Shown one piece after another: positions 25,035 to 33,013 of a DNA stretch of 64,000 bases. The notes under the pieces were generated by a model. The model saw nothing but the letters and a program-made list of their open reading frames with translations, ran no database searches and was not told the DNA's origin. The DNA is from Koleobacter methoxysyntrophicus (GTDB lineage: Bacteria; Bacillota; Thermosediminibacteria; Koleobacterales; Koleobacteraceae): positions 558,001 through 622,000 of the forward strand of contig NZ_CP059066.1 of NCBI RefSeq assembly GCF_017301615.1. Reading direction: 5' to 3'. Position 1 is the stretch's first letter, and each line of letters starts with the position of its first letter. The translations under genes were made by a program, and so were the position numbers.

Positions 25035-25913
25035 TTACCCTTTAAAAATCCGCTGTGCAATAGAAATTAACTGGTCTTTAACCAATATCTTATCCTTCCA
25101 ACTGTCAGGAATAGCGTTGTATCCATAATACACCCCAGCCATCCCCCCTGTAATAGCGGCTATAGTATCCGCATCTCCTCCAAGGTTGGCCGCTTCACAC
25201 ACAGCATCCTCAAATGAAGAGGTGTTAATAAAACACCATAACGCACATACCAGAGTATCAACTACATATCCTGAAGGCTTCAATTCATCTTTTGATAACT
25301 GGAATACCTGCTTATATTCTGGATACTTTTCAATATGTTCCCTTATAGGAGGTATTTTAGGCTTAGCATTAAGATACTGATAAACTAATAGATTGTAAAA
25401 CTGGCAGGCATCCGCTGCTTTCTTGTCATAATGAGTAAGCAAGCTTTGTAAAGCAGTTATCTCCAGCATTTTTTCAACATCATTGTAATAAAGCGCAACT
25501 GGCAAGCACCTCATAAGTGAACCATTCCCAGCACTCATACCACCTGTTGCCTGATGAGCATAGTAGGCTGTTTTCATCCAGTTATTGCTCCGCTTGTATT
25601 CACCAAGTGCAATTCGGATAATGTTGCCAATGTCCTTGGGTTTACTATCATACCATTTAATAAAGTGTTTTCCGATATCTTCGATAGGATTATCTGGATT
25701 GTCCAAGATGCCTTCTGCGACAGCAATAGTCATCATCGTATCATCTGTCACTTCTCCAGGTGCCAAATCCCAACAGCCTCCACCGATAATATCTTTTAAA
25801 TATCCATATTTCCTTTCAATCTCATCCTTTGACATGAATTCCAGCGTTCCGCCAAGAGCATCGCCACATGCAACGCCAAAAAGCCCTCCGAGTATGCGTT
25901 CATATCTATCCAT
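25035..25913 (-). CDS. ADP-ribosylglycohydrolase (DraG/ARH family)
   Basis: This 292-residue all-helical hydrolase removes ADP-ribose from proteins, nucleic acids or small molecules. Its binuclear-metal motifs are present: GEVTDDTMMT at residues about 53-62, TGGMSAGNGSLMR in the middle, and NLGGDADTIAAITGGMAG near 245-262. ATG 25913 has AAGGAAG upstream. It sits 17 bases after a nuclease-like gene and 60 bases before the glycosylase gene, so the three form one transcription unit. The substrate cannot be told from sequence. Confidence 0.92.
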   Translation of the reverse strand: MDRYERILGGLFGVACGDALGGTLEFMSKDEIERKYGYLKDIIGGGCWDLAPGEVTDDTMMTIAVAEGILDNPDNPIEDIGKHFIKWYDSKPKDIGNIIRIALGEYKRSNNWMKTAYYAHQATGGMSAGNGSLMRCLPVALYYNDVEKMLEITALQSLLTHYDKKAADACQFYNLLVYQYLNAKPKIPPIREHIEKYPEYKQVFQLSKDELKPSGYVVDTLVCALWCFINTSSFEDAVCEAANLGGDADTIAAITGGMAGVYYGYNAIPDSWKDKILVKDQLISIAQRIFKG

Positions 25914-25930
25914 GAAATACACTTCCTTAA

Positions 25931-26536
25931 TTAGGATTTTTCAATCCTTCTTTTCAACAAGTTCCCTTCAATTATCTTTTTATCACTTCCATAAACCCAA
26001 TAATCAATGCTGCTGGTTTCCCACGGGTAATATTCATTTCTTTTCTTTAATTGGTCCAAAACAGTATCCCCTAAATCTGCCTTTCTCTTTTCAATGGAAA
26101 CAAATGCAATCGGGATATCTTTACTCACGGCATATTCTTTTGCATCATGCCAATTATGCTTATACTTGTTTTCACCATTTGTATAATTGAGCATAACTAA
26201 TAGACCAAAACCAATCCCATTATAATCTTTTGTATTTTCCATATAGGCTGCAATTGAATCTATCTTCTCTAAATATTTAGCAACTGTCGTTTCCACTTCA
26301 ACTACTATAAAGGGTTTATCGCCTTTACATAATAGAATATCTGCGTTCTTTTGCCCTTTTCTTCCCCTTCCTACAAAAGGGGATGGGGCTCCATCCAACA
26401 CAGAATTGTCAGAGGATTTTTTAATCCATTCGCTTGACAAAAACCCTATAACAGAATTGTGAGAACTGCCGTACATTCTGGTGATAATATCCCAATTAAA
26501 CATCCTGATAAAATTTTCTATAGAAGCAGAAATCAT
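25931..26536 (-). CDS. Unrecognised protein with a nuclease-like (PD-(D/E)xK-type) core
   Basis: About 201 residues from ATG 26536 (AGGGG box). The central segment KNADILLCKGDKPFIVVEVE has the D, hydrophobic strand and E-x-E pattern of restriction-nuclease-like folds, followed by a helix (AKYLEKIDSIAAYMEN). No known family is recognised. It begins the three-gene unit with the ADP-ribosylglycohydrolase and DNA glycosylase, hinting at nucleic-acid processing. The lack of a clear Lys in E-x-K leaves activity uncertain. Confidence 0.5.
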   Translation of the reverse strand: MISASIENFIRMFNWDIITRMYGSSHNSVIGFLSSEWIKKSSDNSVLDGAPSPFVGRGRKGQKNADILLCKGDKPFIVVEVETTVAKYLEKIDSIAAYMENTKDYNGIGFGLLVMLNYTNGENKYKHNWHDAKEYAVSKDIPIAFVSIEKRKADLGDTVLDQLKKRNEYYPWETSSIDYWVYGSDKKIIEGNLLKRRIEKS

Positions 26537-26547
26537 GTTGTTCACCC

Positions 26548-26695
26548 CTAATTCATTTCCAAGTAGCTTCTTATGATATCACTATTACTAATTCTCATAC
26601 TAGATAGGTCCTTTACAGGAACTTTCTTAAGTCTTTCGTTTAAACCAGTTTTATCCAAGAGTGCACCTACAAGAGATAATCCTCCTATAGGCATT
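26548..26695 (-). mobile_element. IS1380-family transposase N-terminal fragment
   Basis: The frame IMPIGGLSLVGALLDKTGLN, then RISNSDIIRSYL, matches the N-terminus of IS1380 transposases and stops at 26548. The remaining 400 or so residues are absent. It lies beside the right end of the IS21 element. Confidence 0.7.
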
Positions 26696-26775
26696 ATTTC
26701 TGTTTTTTGCAAGATAAAAATGCATGTTTTTGCAAAATAATTTTGTAAGTTTTTGCAGCACCCCAATTTACATTT

Positions 26776-27498
26776 TTAGCAATTAATGGTAGAGTTCTTT
26801 AACCTGTAACTACTGCCGGTAAATATTAAGAGGTGGCTATGGTGGATTACTCTATCAATGATTGCACTAGTTAGCTTTTCATCGTAAAAAATACCGTTCC
26901 ACTTACTGAATTCCAAGTTTGTTGTAATAATTAGACTTTTGCGTTCATAACAGTCTGAAATTACCTGGAACAAAAGCTGTGCTCCCTCTCGATCAAAGGG
27001 AATATATCCCCATTCATCACATATCAACAGATCCAACTTTTCAAGTCGACGCATGAATTTTTTTAGTTCACCGTTGGCTTTTACATCAAGTAGTTGATTG
27101 ACTAAAGCAGCTGTCCTAAAAAATTGAACTCTCTTTTTTCTTTGACAGGCTTCTACACCAATGGCAGTGGCCAAATGAGTCTTGCCGGTTCCTACCGGTC
27201 CATATAATATTAAGTTCTCTTTTTTATCTACAAAAGAAACTGTTTTTATTGCTTCAATACTAATGCTGCCCGGTATTTCTATCTGTTCAAATGAATAATT
27301 CTCGAATGTCTTTATTACGTCAAAACAAGCTTTTTTTATGAGCAGGTTTTTGCGATTTATTTCCCGTGCCTTTACTTCCATTGCAAGTAATTTTTCAAGA
27401 AATTCTTCATGGGTTTCGGCTTCAATGGTTTTGTAGTTCTCCGCTATACGACTCCCAAGTTTCAGAGTGTGGCAATGCTTTAATATCAGTTCCCGCAT
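26776..27498 (-). CDS. istB: IstB, IS21-family helper ATPase
   Basis: This 240-residue AAA+ protein has Walker A GPVGTGKT at residues 100-107 and a Walker B-like DLLICDEWGYIPFD near 152-165. IstB helps the IstA transposase choose targets. Its ATG overlaps the istA stop (TAATG), the usual coupling in IS21 elements. It appears intact, but its partner gene is disrupted. Confidence 0.95.
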   Translation of the reverse strand: MRELILKHCHTLKLGSRIAENYKTIEAETHEEFLEKLLAMEVKAREINRKNLLIKKACFDVIKTFENYSFEQIEIPGSISIEAIKTVSFVDKKENLILYGPVGTGKTHLATAIGVEACQRKKRVQFFRTAALVNQLLDVKANGELKKFMRRLEKLDLLICDEWGYIPFDREGAQLLFQVISDCYERKSLIITTNLEFSKWNGIFYDEKLTSAIIDRVIHHSHLLIFTGSSYRLKNSTINC

Positions 27499-28690
27499 TA
27501 TGCATCACCACCTTTCAAGAGAATATCATAACTTTTGTTATCAACCGTATAGGGGTTAAGTAATGGTATCCTGCCGGAAAGCCTTAATTCTTCAATATCA
27601 ATAACTTTGTGAGTCATTGTATAATATACAGCCCATATGCTGTCTACATCCCTTACACCTCTGGCAATAGCTGTATTGAATGCCTTTGTGGCTGTTTCCA
27701 GGTCTTTTTCAGCTACCATTCTTTTTAGTATTCTTAGTGCAGCTTTTTTCTGCTGGTATTCACATTCTTCAAAATATTCCTGGAGACTCTGAGGCAGTTT
27801 TTTAAAAAATCCTGTGTATTTTAATGCAGTTGGCCTCTTACTCATCAAGTCAAGATATGGCTCCCACTTCATTGATTCCTTCTTTTCGCCATACAGCCTA
27901 TCATGGTTTTGTATATAGCTGTAATTAATATCAAGGATAGTTACATCATAAGCATTTGCCTTAATAATTACCTCTCTGCCTGCAAATACAGGAGTGGTTG
28001 AATAAATCCTGCCATCAAACTTCACTTTTCCGTATTTGTCTGCAACAGCAGTCTCATATTTGTATACTTCATATGGCTGTTTAGGTAAGTACAGCATTGA
28101 CTTTTTATCTTCTTCGAACAGTTCATTTATTTTTCTGCCCTTTTTGTAATGGGCCCTGTCCATGTCCTTATCACATTTTTTAAGAAGGTCTTTATTGAAT
28201 TCCCGGATATCATCAAATTCAGGTATTGGTACTAAGAAATTCCTTCTGTGATATCCAACTTTATTTTCCACAGAACCCTTTTCATGACCGCTGTAAGGAT
28301 TGCAGAAATTACTCTCAAAACCGTAATGCATTTGGAACCTTCTGAATCCTTCAGTTATTTCCCTCTTACCATACTGCAGGATTCTTTTTACTATTGTAGA
28401 GTCATTATCAAACCATATGTTCTATAATGCCCCCCGTTGTCAAGACATATTTTGAAAAAATTTAAGCTACTTTTTACAACCCCTTTCTTTTAGATGTTTT
28501 GTGTACTTCAAAGTCTCTAGCAAAGCCAGAGCAAAAAAGTTTTTTAAGCGCTGTTTACAATGAGTGGGGCCCGTATGATAGCCTGCCAAGGCGACAGCCG
28601 CACTTCCCTCAATGCCACATCTGCATAGCCCTTCTACGAGGGATGGGTGGCTGTCTTTTCGGCTGTTTTTCATATGGGGGAGGCTCGTTG

Positions 28691-29530
28691 TCAACTGGAT
28701 TCTTGAAAAAGTTTTTTGCCCCCTATTTCCCCAAAATAAACTTCTGCAGGTGTTTTATACCCTAGTGACTGATGAGGTCTTTCATAGTTGTACTCATCAA
28801 TATACTCTGTTATTCCTTGTCTTACCTGCCTTGGAGTCTCATACTCCATTCTGTAAATCTTTTCGTACTTTAAAGAGCGGAAAAAGCGCTCTGTTATTGC
28901 ATTATCTGTGGCTCTGCCTTTACCATCCATACTGATTTTTATGTTGTTCTCTTTAAGTAAATCTATATAATCGTTACAGGTAAAATGACTTCCTTGATCA
29001 CTGTTAATTATTTCAGGCTTTCCCGTTATTAATCCTTTCCTTACAGCTGTAAGTACAAATGATTTCTCCAGGGTTTGTGAAAGCTCCCAACTGACAATGT
29101 ACCTGGAGTGCCAGTCAATTAATGCCACAAGATACATCCAGCCATGCTTCATCCGTATATAGGTAATATCTATTCCAAAAACCTGATTAGGACGCTCTAT
29201 TGGTAAATTTCTCAGTAAGTATGGGTATGTATGATGCTGCTTGTTTCTCTTACTTAAGTTCGGACCTGGACATATACCGTATATACCCATTTCACGCATA
29301 TACCTTCTTACCCTTTTGCGGTTTATTTCATACCCATAACGCTTTAGCATCGCTGTTATCCGCCTGTATCCATATGTAGGCCATCTGGTATAGATCTCAT
29401 CAATCTTGTGCTTTATTTCAATTTCCTCAGGTGATATTGGCACAGGTGTATAGTATATGCTTGTCCTGTTAATATCTAGAAGCTCGCATTGACGCTTAAC
29501 TGTAATTTCCTTGCTATCCTTTTCAACCAT
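28691..29530 (-). CDS. IS3-family OrfB transposase, copy 2
   Basis: It is residue-for-residue identical to the product at 20120-20959, including the DDE positions in FGIDITYIRM, INSDQGSHF and ITERFFRSL. Expression as an OrfAB fusion through the A9 run (T9 on plus at 29568-29576) is expected. Confidence 0.95.
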   Translation of the reverse strand: MVEKDSKEITVKRQCELLDINRTSIYYTPVPISPEEIEIKHKIDEIYTRWPTYGYRRITAMLKRYGYEINRKRVRRYMREMGIYGICPGPNLSKRNKQHHTYPYLLRNLPIERPNQVFGIDITYIRMKHGWMYLVALIDWHSRYIVSWELSQTLEKSFVLTAVRKGLITGKPEIINSDQGSHFTCNDYIDLLKENNIKISMDGKGRATDNAITERFFRSLKYEKIYRMEYETPRQVRQGITEYIDEYNYERPHQSLGYKTPAEVYFGEIGGKKLFQESS

Positions 29531-29549
29531 TGCCTTACGCTCAGATTTG

Positions 29550-29846
29550 CTATGTTTTGAACCCAGATTTTTTTTTCAACCAGTTAACCTCTACAGTTAG
29601 CTGGCCTATCTCTTTTAATAATTCCTCCCTTTCGGATTCATACTTTTTCTTGAGCTTATCAGCTTCAGTTTCTCCTCGACTAAATGCTGAAGTCATATTC
29701 TCTAAAAACTGCTGTTTCCATCGGTGCAACTGGGTGGGATGGATACCATACTCAGAGGATATCTGACTTACAGTTTTTTCCTCTTTGAGTATTTCCAATA
29801 CTACTTTTGTTTTAAATTCTGCTGTGTAATTTTTTCTCTTATCCAT
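29550..29846 (-). CDS. IS3-family OrfA, copy 2
   Basis: It is identical to the 98-residue protein at 19804-20100: helix-turn-helix plus leucine-zipper-like tail, ending just past the slippery A9 run. Confidence 0.93.
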   Translation of the reverse strand: MDKRKNYTAEFKTKVVLEILKEEKTVSQISSEYGIHPTQLHRWKQQFLENMTSAFSRGETEADKLKKKYESEREELLKEIGQLTVEVNWLKKKSGFKT

Positions 29847-30557
29847 AGTTCTTATTATAGCTTAAATTTGCCTGTTTGTGTGTCTTAATTTCTGGGTTCA
29901 TTATATTCCTTGGTACATATCCCATATGCTCAAAAATATTTTTAAGTCCTTCAAGCAGGCATTCCTGATTTGCTCCTTTAAATATCTGGCAGTATCCTGC
30001 ATTGCTGTGTGGAAAAGATATATTTACGTAGTATCCCCTATATCTTACGCCTTTTTCTATAAAAAGGTCAACCTGTGCTTCCCAGGAATAATGGTCAAGT
30101 GGCAGGTAACCTCTGTTATCCGAGTATAATTCCTTTTTTCTTTTTGCAACATAATATGCAACTGTTCTGTACGAGGCATCAAAGTCATCAGAATATTCTT
30201 CACTCAACCTGTCATATACTTTTTTAGCTGTGTGCCGTTGTTTTTTTCTAGAATTGATATCGCCTTTAAGCCAAATATCAATAATATCTTTAAACGGATC
30301 TAATTTAGTTGGCTTTTCTTTCCTCTTTGGGGGTTCAGGATTCCAATCTTCTTTTTCAACATACTTTTTAACTGTTCTAGGGTCGTGTTCTGTTACTCGT
30401 GCTATTTCAGCACATTTTAAGCCTTTCTTTTCGTAAAGAAATTTGATAACATTAACATCATCCATTGTCAACATCCTTTCATTTCACCCCTTTAGTCATT
30501 TTGCAGTCAACTAAAAGGGTAGATTATTTTCAGGGTGCTGGCAATGAATTTCTTCCA

Positions 30558-30726
30558 TTTTAGGACCTACATTTTTATGTTGCAATTACCTACATTTCTA
30601 TTATGTAATAAACACCTAACATTAGGTAGGAGTAGAGGGAATCTGGCTGATGTAGGAGGGTATATATCTGCCGGGACTGCATATCTACCAAGGAATATAA
30701 TTGATGATATTTTGAATCGGTACTAA
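30558..30726 (+). pseudogene. Possible 3' fragment of a plus-strand gene
   Basis: The frame ends TLGRSRGNLADVGGYISAG, TAYLPRNIIDDILNRY, with a stop followed within 8 bases by a strong hairpin terminator. No start or ribosome-binding site is seen. The upstream side is cut by the IS21 end. The family is not recognised. Confidence 0.35.
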
Positions 30727-30731
30727 GCGAA

Positions 30732-30757
30732 AACGGTAGGCGGTTTTGCCTACCGTT
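30732..30757. terminator. Bidirectional terminator
   Basis: AACGGTAGGC pairs perfectly with GCCTACCGTT around a 6-base loop, with T-rich sequence on both sides. It serves the minus-strand gene ending at 30750 (its stop lies inside the stem) and any plus-strand transcript ending at 30726. Confidence 0.8.
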
Positions 30758-31433
30758 CTGTTTCTTGATTTGAATCTCTATTAAGTATGTTAATTTCTTC
30801 TTCAAGTTCTTGCAGGTTTGATTTGCATAATGAACTTAATAATCCCAGCATTTTAGGAGTACATTCTTTAATAATCCTATAATTTTCCTTACTTGTTTTT
30901 GTTTTGTTGTTCAGATAGTGAAACATAACTATATGTGTAAGTTTTTCAATGCCTAGCATAGCATTTAAGATATTCTTCGTATCAGATATTTGTATATCTT
31001 GGTGGAATATTGTTTCTAAAAGGTTAACATCATTTACTGCTTCTAAATACCTCGAAAATATTTCATCACCTAATTCCTTTTTACTTAGATTCTTATCGAC
31101 CCGTTTTTGAATCCTTTCTAAACATCTTTCTCTGATTTCGTTTAAAATTTTAACAGAATCCCGAAAATCAGTTATAAATGGATACTTTTCTTCAAAAATT
31201 ATCCTATCTTCTTCAATAGTAACATGAATAGGCGATATAGGATATTTCAACCCCATCAATTCAGCAACAGGTATATAAGTTTGGCCGTTAATCATTTTCC
31301 CCGTTATCTCTTTGCCTTGAATAATAACCTTCTTTTCTGGTAAATCCAACGTGTCGGTATTCTCAACTGCATATGCTATAGGTATGACAAACAGAGAAAT
31401 AATAATCATTACACCTATAATCTTTTTTAACAT
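30750..31433 (-). CDS. Secreted protein with a stalk/copper-amine-oxidase-N-like domain
   Basis: This 227-residue protein has a Sec signal peptide at residues 1-22 (LKKIIGVMIIISLFVIPIAYA). A stalk-type domain follows: KVIIQGKEITGKMINGQTYI, then PVAELMGLKYPI, typical of Firmicute cell-surface proteins. The C-terminal two thirds are helical and charged, with no known family. The ATG follows AAAGGAGGG, and a TATAAT -10 lies about 25 bases upstream, inside the end of the HEPN frame. A bidirectional hairpin ends the gene. It is probably exported and wall-associated. Confidence 0.7.
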   Translation of the reverse strand: MLKKIIGVMIIISLFVIPIAYAVENTDTLDLPEKKVIIQGKEITGKMINGQTYIPVAELMGLKYPISPIHVTIEEDRIIFEEKYPFITDFRDSVKILNEIRERCLERIQKRVDKNLSKKELGDEIFSRYLEAVNDVNLLETIFHQDIQISDTKNILNAMLGIEKLTHIVMFHYLNNKTKTSKENYRIIKECTPKMLGLLSSLCKSNLQELEEEINILNRDSNQETER

Positions 31434-31457
31434 TTTTATTCCCTCCTTTCAGAACTA

Positions 31458-31793
31458 TTATACCACAAAGAGAGAAAATATAATTGCTTCATTCTTTTTT
31501 ATATTCATCGTAAAAGAATATCTAGATTCAGAATAAAGCAATGTTAATTTTTCCAAATAATCAAAATCTAATTCAGAAATTTCAACTAATTCCGCAAGAT
31601 ATACAAGGCTGTGAACTCGCGGCGGTTCTTTCCCAAACTTTTTAAAATACATCTCCTTTAAAAGTTTTTCAACAGCCTGCTGTGCCATAACCCCTACATA
31701 CAAATACCGTCTGGTCTCCAGCATAGCTTTTGCCGTTTCTAAATCATATTCAGCACGTTTTAACCACGCCCTAACAATTTTATTCTCTTTCAC
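31458..31793 (-). CDS. HEPN-domain protein, C-terminus abnormal
   Basis: Residues 1-95 match the HEPN fold: RAWLKRAEYDLETAKAMLET, VGVMAQQAVEKLLKEMYFKK, then PPRVHSLVYLAELVEIS. HEPN proteins usually pair with a minimal nucleotidyltransferase as a toxin-antitoxin set, but no MNT gene is adjacent. After LLYSESRYS the sequence departs from the family into NIKKNEAIIFSLFVV, which overlaps the promoter of the next gene, so the native C-terminus seems replaced. Activity is uncertain. Confidence 0.7.
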   Translation of the reverse strand: MKENKIVRAWLKRAEYDLETAKAMLETRRYLYVGVMAQQAVEKLLKEMYFKKFGKEPPRVHSLVYLAELVEISELDFDYLEKLTLLYSESRYSFTMNIKKNEAIIFSLFVV

Positions 31794-31835
31794 TTAATTC
31801 ACTCTCCTTTTTAAATTATAATAAAAATCAAAACA

Positions 31836-31992
31836 TTTTTCAAAACCCCCCACCAAAAAAAAATTAGGCCGCAGCCGGGGGTCAAGGAAGAGTCGAGGAA
31901 TAAGTGTTTGCCCCGAAGGGGCATTATGCTCGAAGGCCCCTTGACCGGAGGCGTAGCGACCTATACAATTCTGAAAAAGGGGTTTTGAAAAA
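31836..31992. repeat. 157-bp GC-rich element with perfect 14-bp terminal inverted repeats
   Basis: TTTTTCAAAACCCC at 31836-31849 is perfectly inverted at 31979-31992. Inside, nested stems form: GGTCAAGG with CCTTGACC, CGAG with CTCG, and TGCCCC-GAA-GGGGCA at the tip. The element could be a small mobile palindrome (MITE-like) or a structured RNA. It is far richer in G+C than its surroundings. A reading frame across it exists but has no ribosome-binding site and is not supported. Confidence 0.6.
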
Positions 31993-31996
31993 AACA

Positions 31997-32104
31997 AGGA
32001 TTTACGTAAGTAAATCCTAACCGCACAGGAAACCCTGGATGCACTTGCAATGCACCCGACCTCTTGAACCCCATTTATGGGTAATACCTTGATTTTATGC
32101 GGTT
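31997..32104 (-). ncRNA. Aptamer-plus-terminator-like structured region
   Basis: On the minus strand AACCGCA (32104-32098) closes with TGCGGTT (32025-32019). Between them lie a CCCAT-AA-ATGGG hairpin and a GGGTGCA...TGCATCC hairpin. Directly after comes AGGATTTAC-TTAC-GTAAATCCT (32018-31997) with a T7 run, a standard terminator. This multi-junction plus terminator layout resembles a riboswitch, but I cannot match a known class. The next gene in that direction is the HEPN gene at 31793. Confidence 0.4.
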
Positions 32105-32132
32105 TACGCCTGTTTTGTTGGCTGTATGTGGG

Positions 32133-32264
32133 CTATGGAGGTTTTTTGTTTTTACAAATTATATTTTGAGACAATATTTTGTTTGCATGATATAGTAGAA
32201 CGTCTTCTGAACAATCTTCCATTTTGCATTCTAGGCACTTTGTTGGTTTGACTGGTAAATCCAT
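32133..32264 (-). CDS. Small Cys-containing frame, uncertain
   Basis: Forty-three codons from ATG 32264: MDLPVKPTKCLECKMEDCSE, then DVLLYHANKILSQN. The CLEC...C pattern suggests metal binding. The frame is also open upstream to the end of the membrane-anchored gene at 32315. No clear ribosome-binding site is seen. It may be a real small protein or chance. Confidence 0.3.
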   Translation of the reverse strand: MDLPVKPTKCLECKMEDCSEDVLLYHANKILSQNIICKNKKPP

Positions 32265-32314
32265 ACCATCAATCTTATTGCTAGAATTTTCATTTCTTGG
32301 ATAAGGGAGATTAA

Positions 32315-32908
32315 CTATTCGTTTTTTATTTTTTTTCTTAATTTTTCAAGTTGTTTTTCTAAGTCCTGGTAAAAACCATCCAGTTTCTTTTCCATATGGC
32401 TTAGTTTTCTAACAACGTCATTCGGCAAAGTTCCTTTAAGAAATCTATCCCAAATATCAATAAATTCACAAAGTTCCTTATACCATTTTCTTGTCTCAGG
32501 CTCTGACAGCCAATAATTATCTGTAAATATTTTTAACATCATTTTATATTTGGGAAGCAAATCTTTTTCAAATTGATTATTATTGTAATCAATAATTTTT
32601 TTATAGGGTCCAATTTCTTTTTCACCATCATATCCTATCGGAAAATTGGGGTTTTTTCTCTGGAGTAATTCGATCCTCTCTCTCCAAGCTTCGTTAGAAA
32701 CCTCCTCAATTTTTAACCTTACTTCACTTTTTGCCAATATCTCATTTCTATAACCTAAAAGAGGAGAATAAAAGTCTTTAAGTTGCTTTATATAAAAGTC
32801 CATCTTCATTTGTTCTCTTAGCTGTAATAAAGCATATCGATATCCAAAAAAACCAACAAGAAGGGTAACAAGCGAAGATATTATTGTTGTTTTTAGCAAA
32901 TCTGACAT
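32315..32908 (-). CDS. Membrane-anchored helical protein, unrecognised
   Basis: This 197-residue protein starts at ATG 32908, 7-8 bases after AAGGAGGT. One N-terminal transmembrane helix (TTIISSLVTLLVGFFGYRYALL, residues about 6-27) anchors a cytoplasmic helical domain of about 160 residues. That domain has a WYKELCEFIDIWDRF segment and a Lys/Glu coiled coil at the end (KKLDGFYQDLEKQLEKLRKK). Small proteins of this shape often accompany defence or stress genes. I recognise no named family and assign no function. Confidence 0.6.
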   Translation of the reverse strand: MSDLLKTTIISSLVTLLVGFFGYRYALLQLREQMKMDFYIKQLKDFYSPLLGYRNEILAKSEVRLKIEEVSNEAWRERIELLQRKNPNFPIGYDGEKEIGPYKKIIDYNNNQFEKDLLPKYKMMLKIFTDNYWLSEPETRKWYKELCEFIDIWDRFLKGTLPNDVVRKLSHMEKKLDGFYQDLEKQLEKLRKKIKNE

Positions 32909-33013
32909 TGATAAACTACCTCCTTGGAACTGACTTTGCATTATAAGTAGCTTACATAGGAAAACACAATTTTAAATCTTTTCCTTTTCACCAGATAAGT
33001 TGCTAACTTAAAT

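Larger units (their letters stand above)
28423..29905 (-). mobile_element. IS3-family element, copy 2 (1483 bp)
   Basis: It has the same length, ends (TATAATG) and encoded proteins as copy 1 but is inverted. It is flanked by the 3-bp duplication TTC on plus (28420-28422 and 29906-29908), i.e. GAA in the istA reading direction. It lies inside istA. Confidence 0.92.
27498..30465 (-). pseudogene. istA: istA, IS21-family transposase, split by IS3 copy 2
   Basis: The N-terminal 187 codons (29906-30465) hold the helix-turn-helix (KKGLKCAEIARVTEHDPRTV) and the start of the integrase core (EAQVDLFIEKG). The C-terminal part (27498-28419) begins WFDNDSTIVKRILQYG. Removing the IS3 element and one GAA duplication joins PRN to IWFDN in frame, for a 493-residue IstA. 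Start ATG 30465 follows AAAGGA by 8 bases. The break is precise, so excision could restore function. Confidence 0.92.
26754..30543 (-). mobile_element. IS21-family element interrupted by IS3 copy 2
   Basis: The ends TGCAGCACCC (26754) and, read inward, TGCCAGCACCC (30543) form imperfect inverted repeats around istA and istB. Subtracting the 1483-bp IS3 copy and its 3-bp duplication leaves about 2304 bp, a normal IS21 size. No matching target duplication was found at the outer ends. Confidence 0.75.

Noticed and set aside
26747-30551. A target duplication around the IS21 element
   Set aside because: Flanking bases on the two sides do not match over 4-8 bp, so no duplication can be claimed.
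31794-31997. A 67-codon minus frame across the palindromic element
   Set aside because: It has no ribosome-binding site, and its odd composition follows from the GC-rich inverted repeat. Structure, not coding, explains it.
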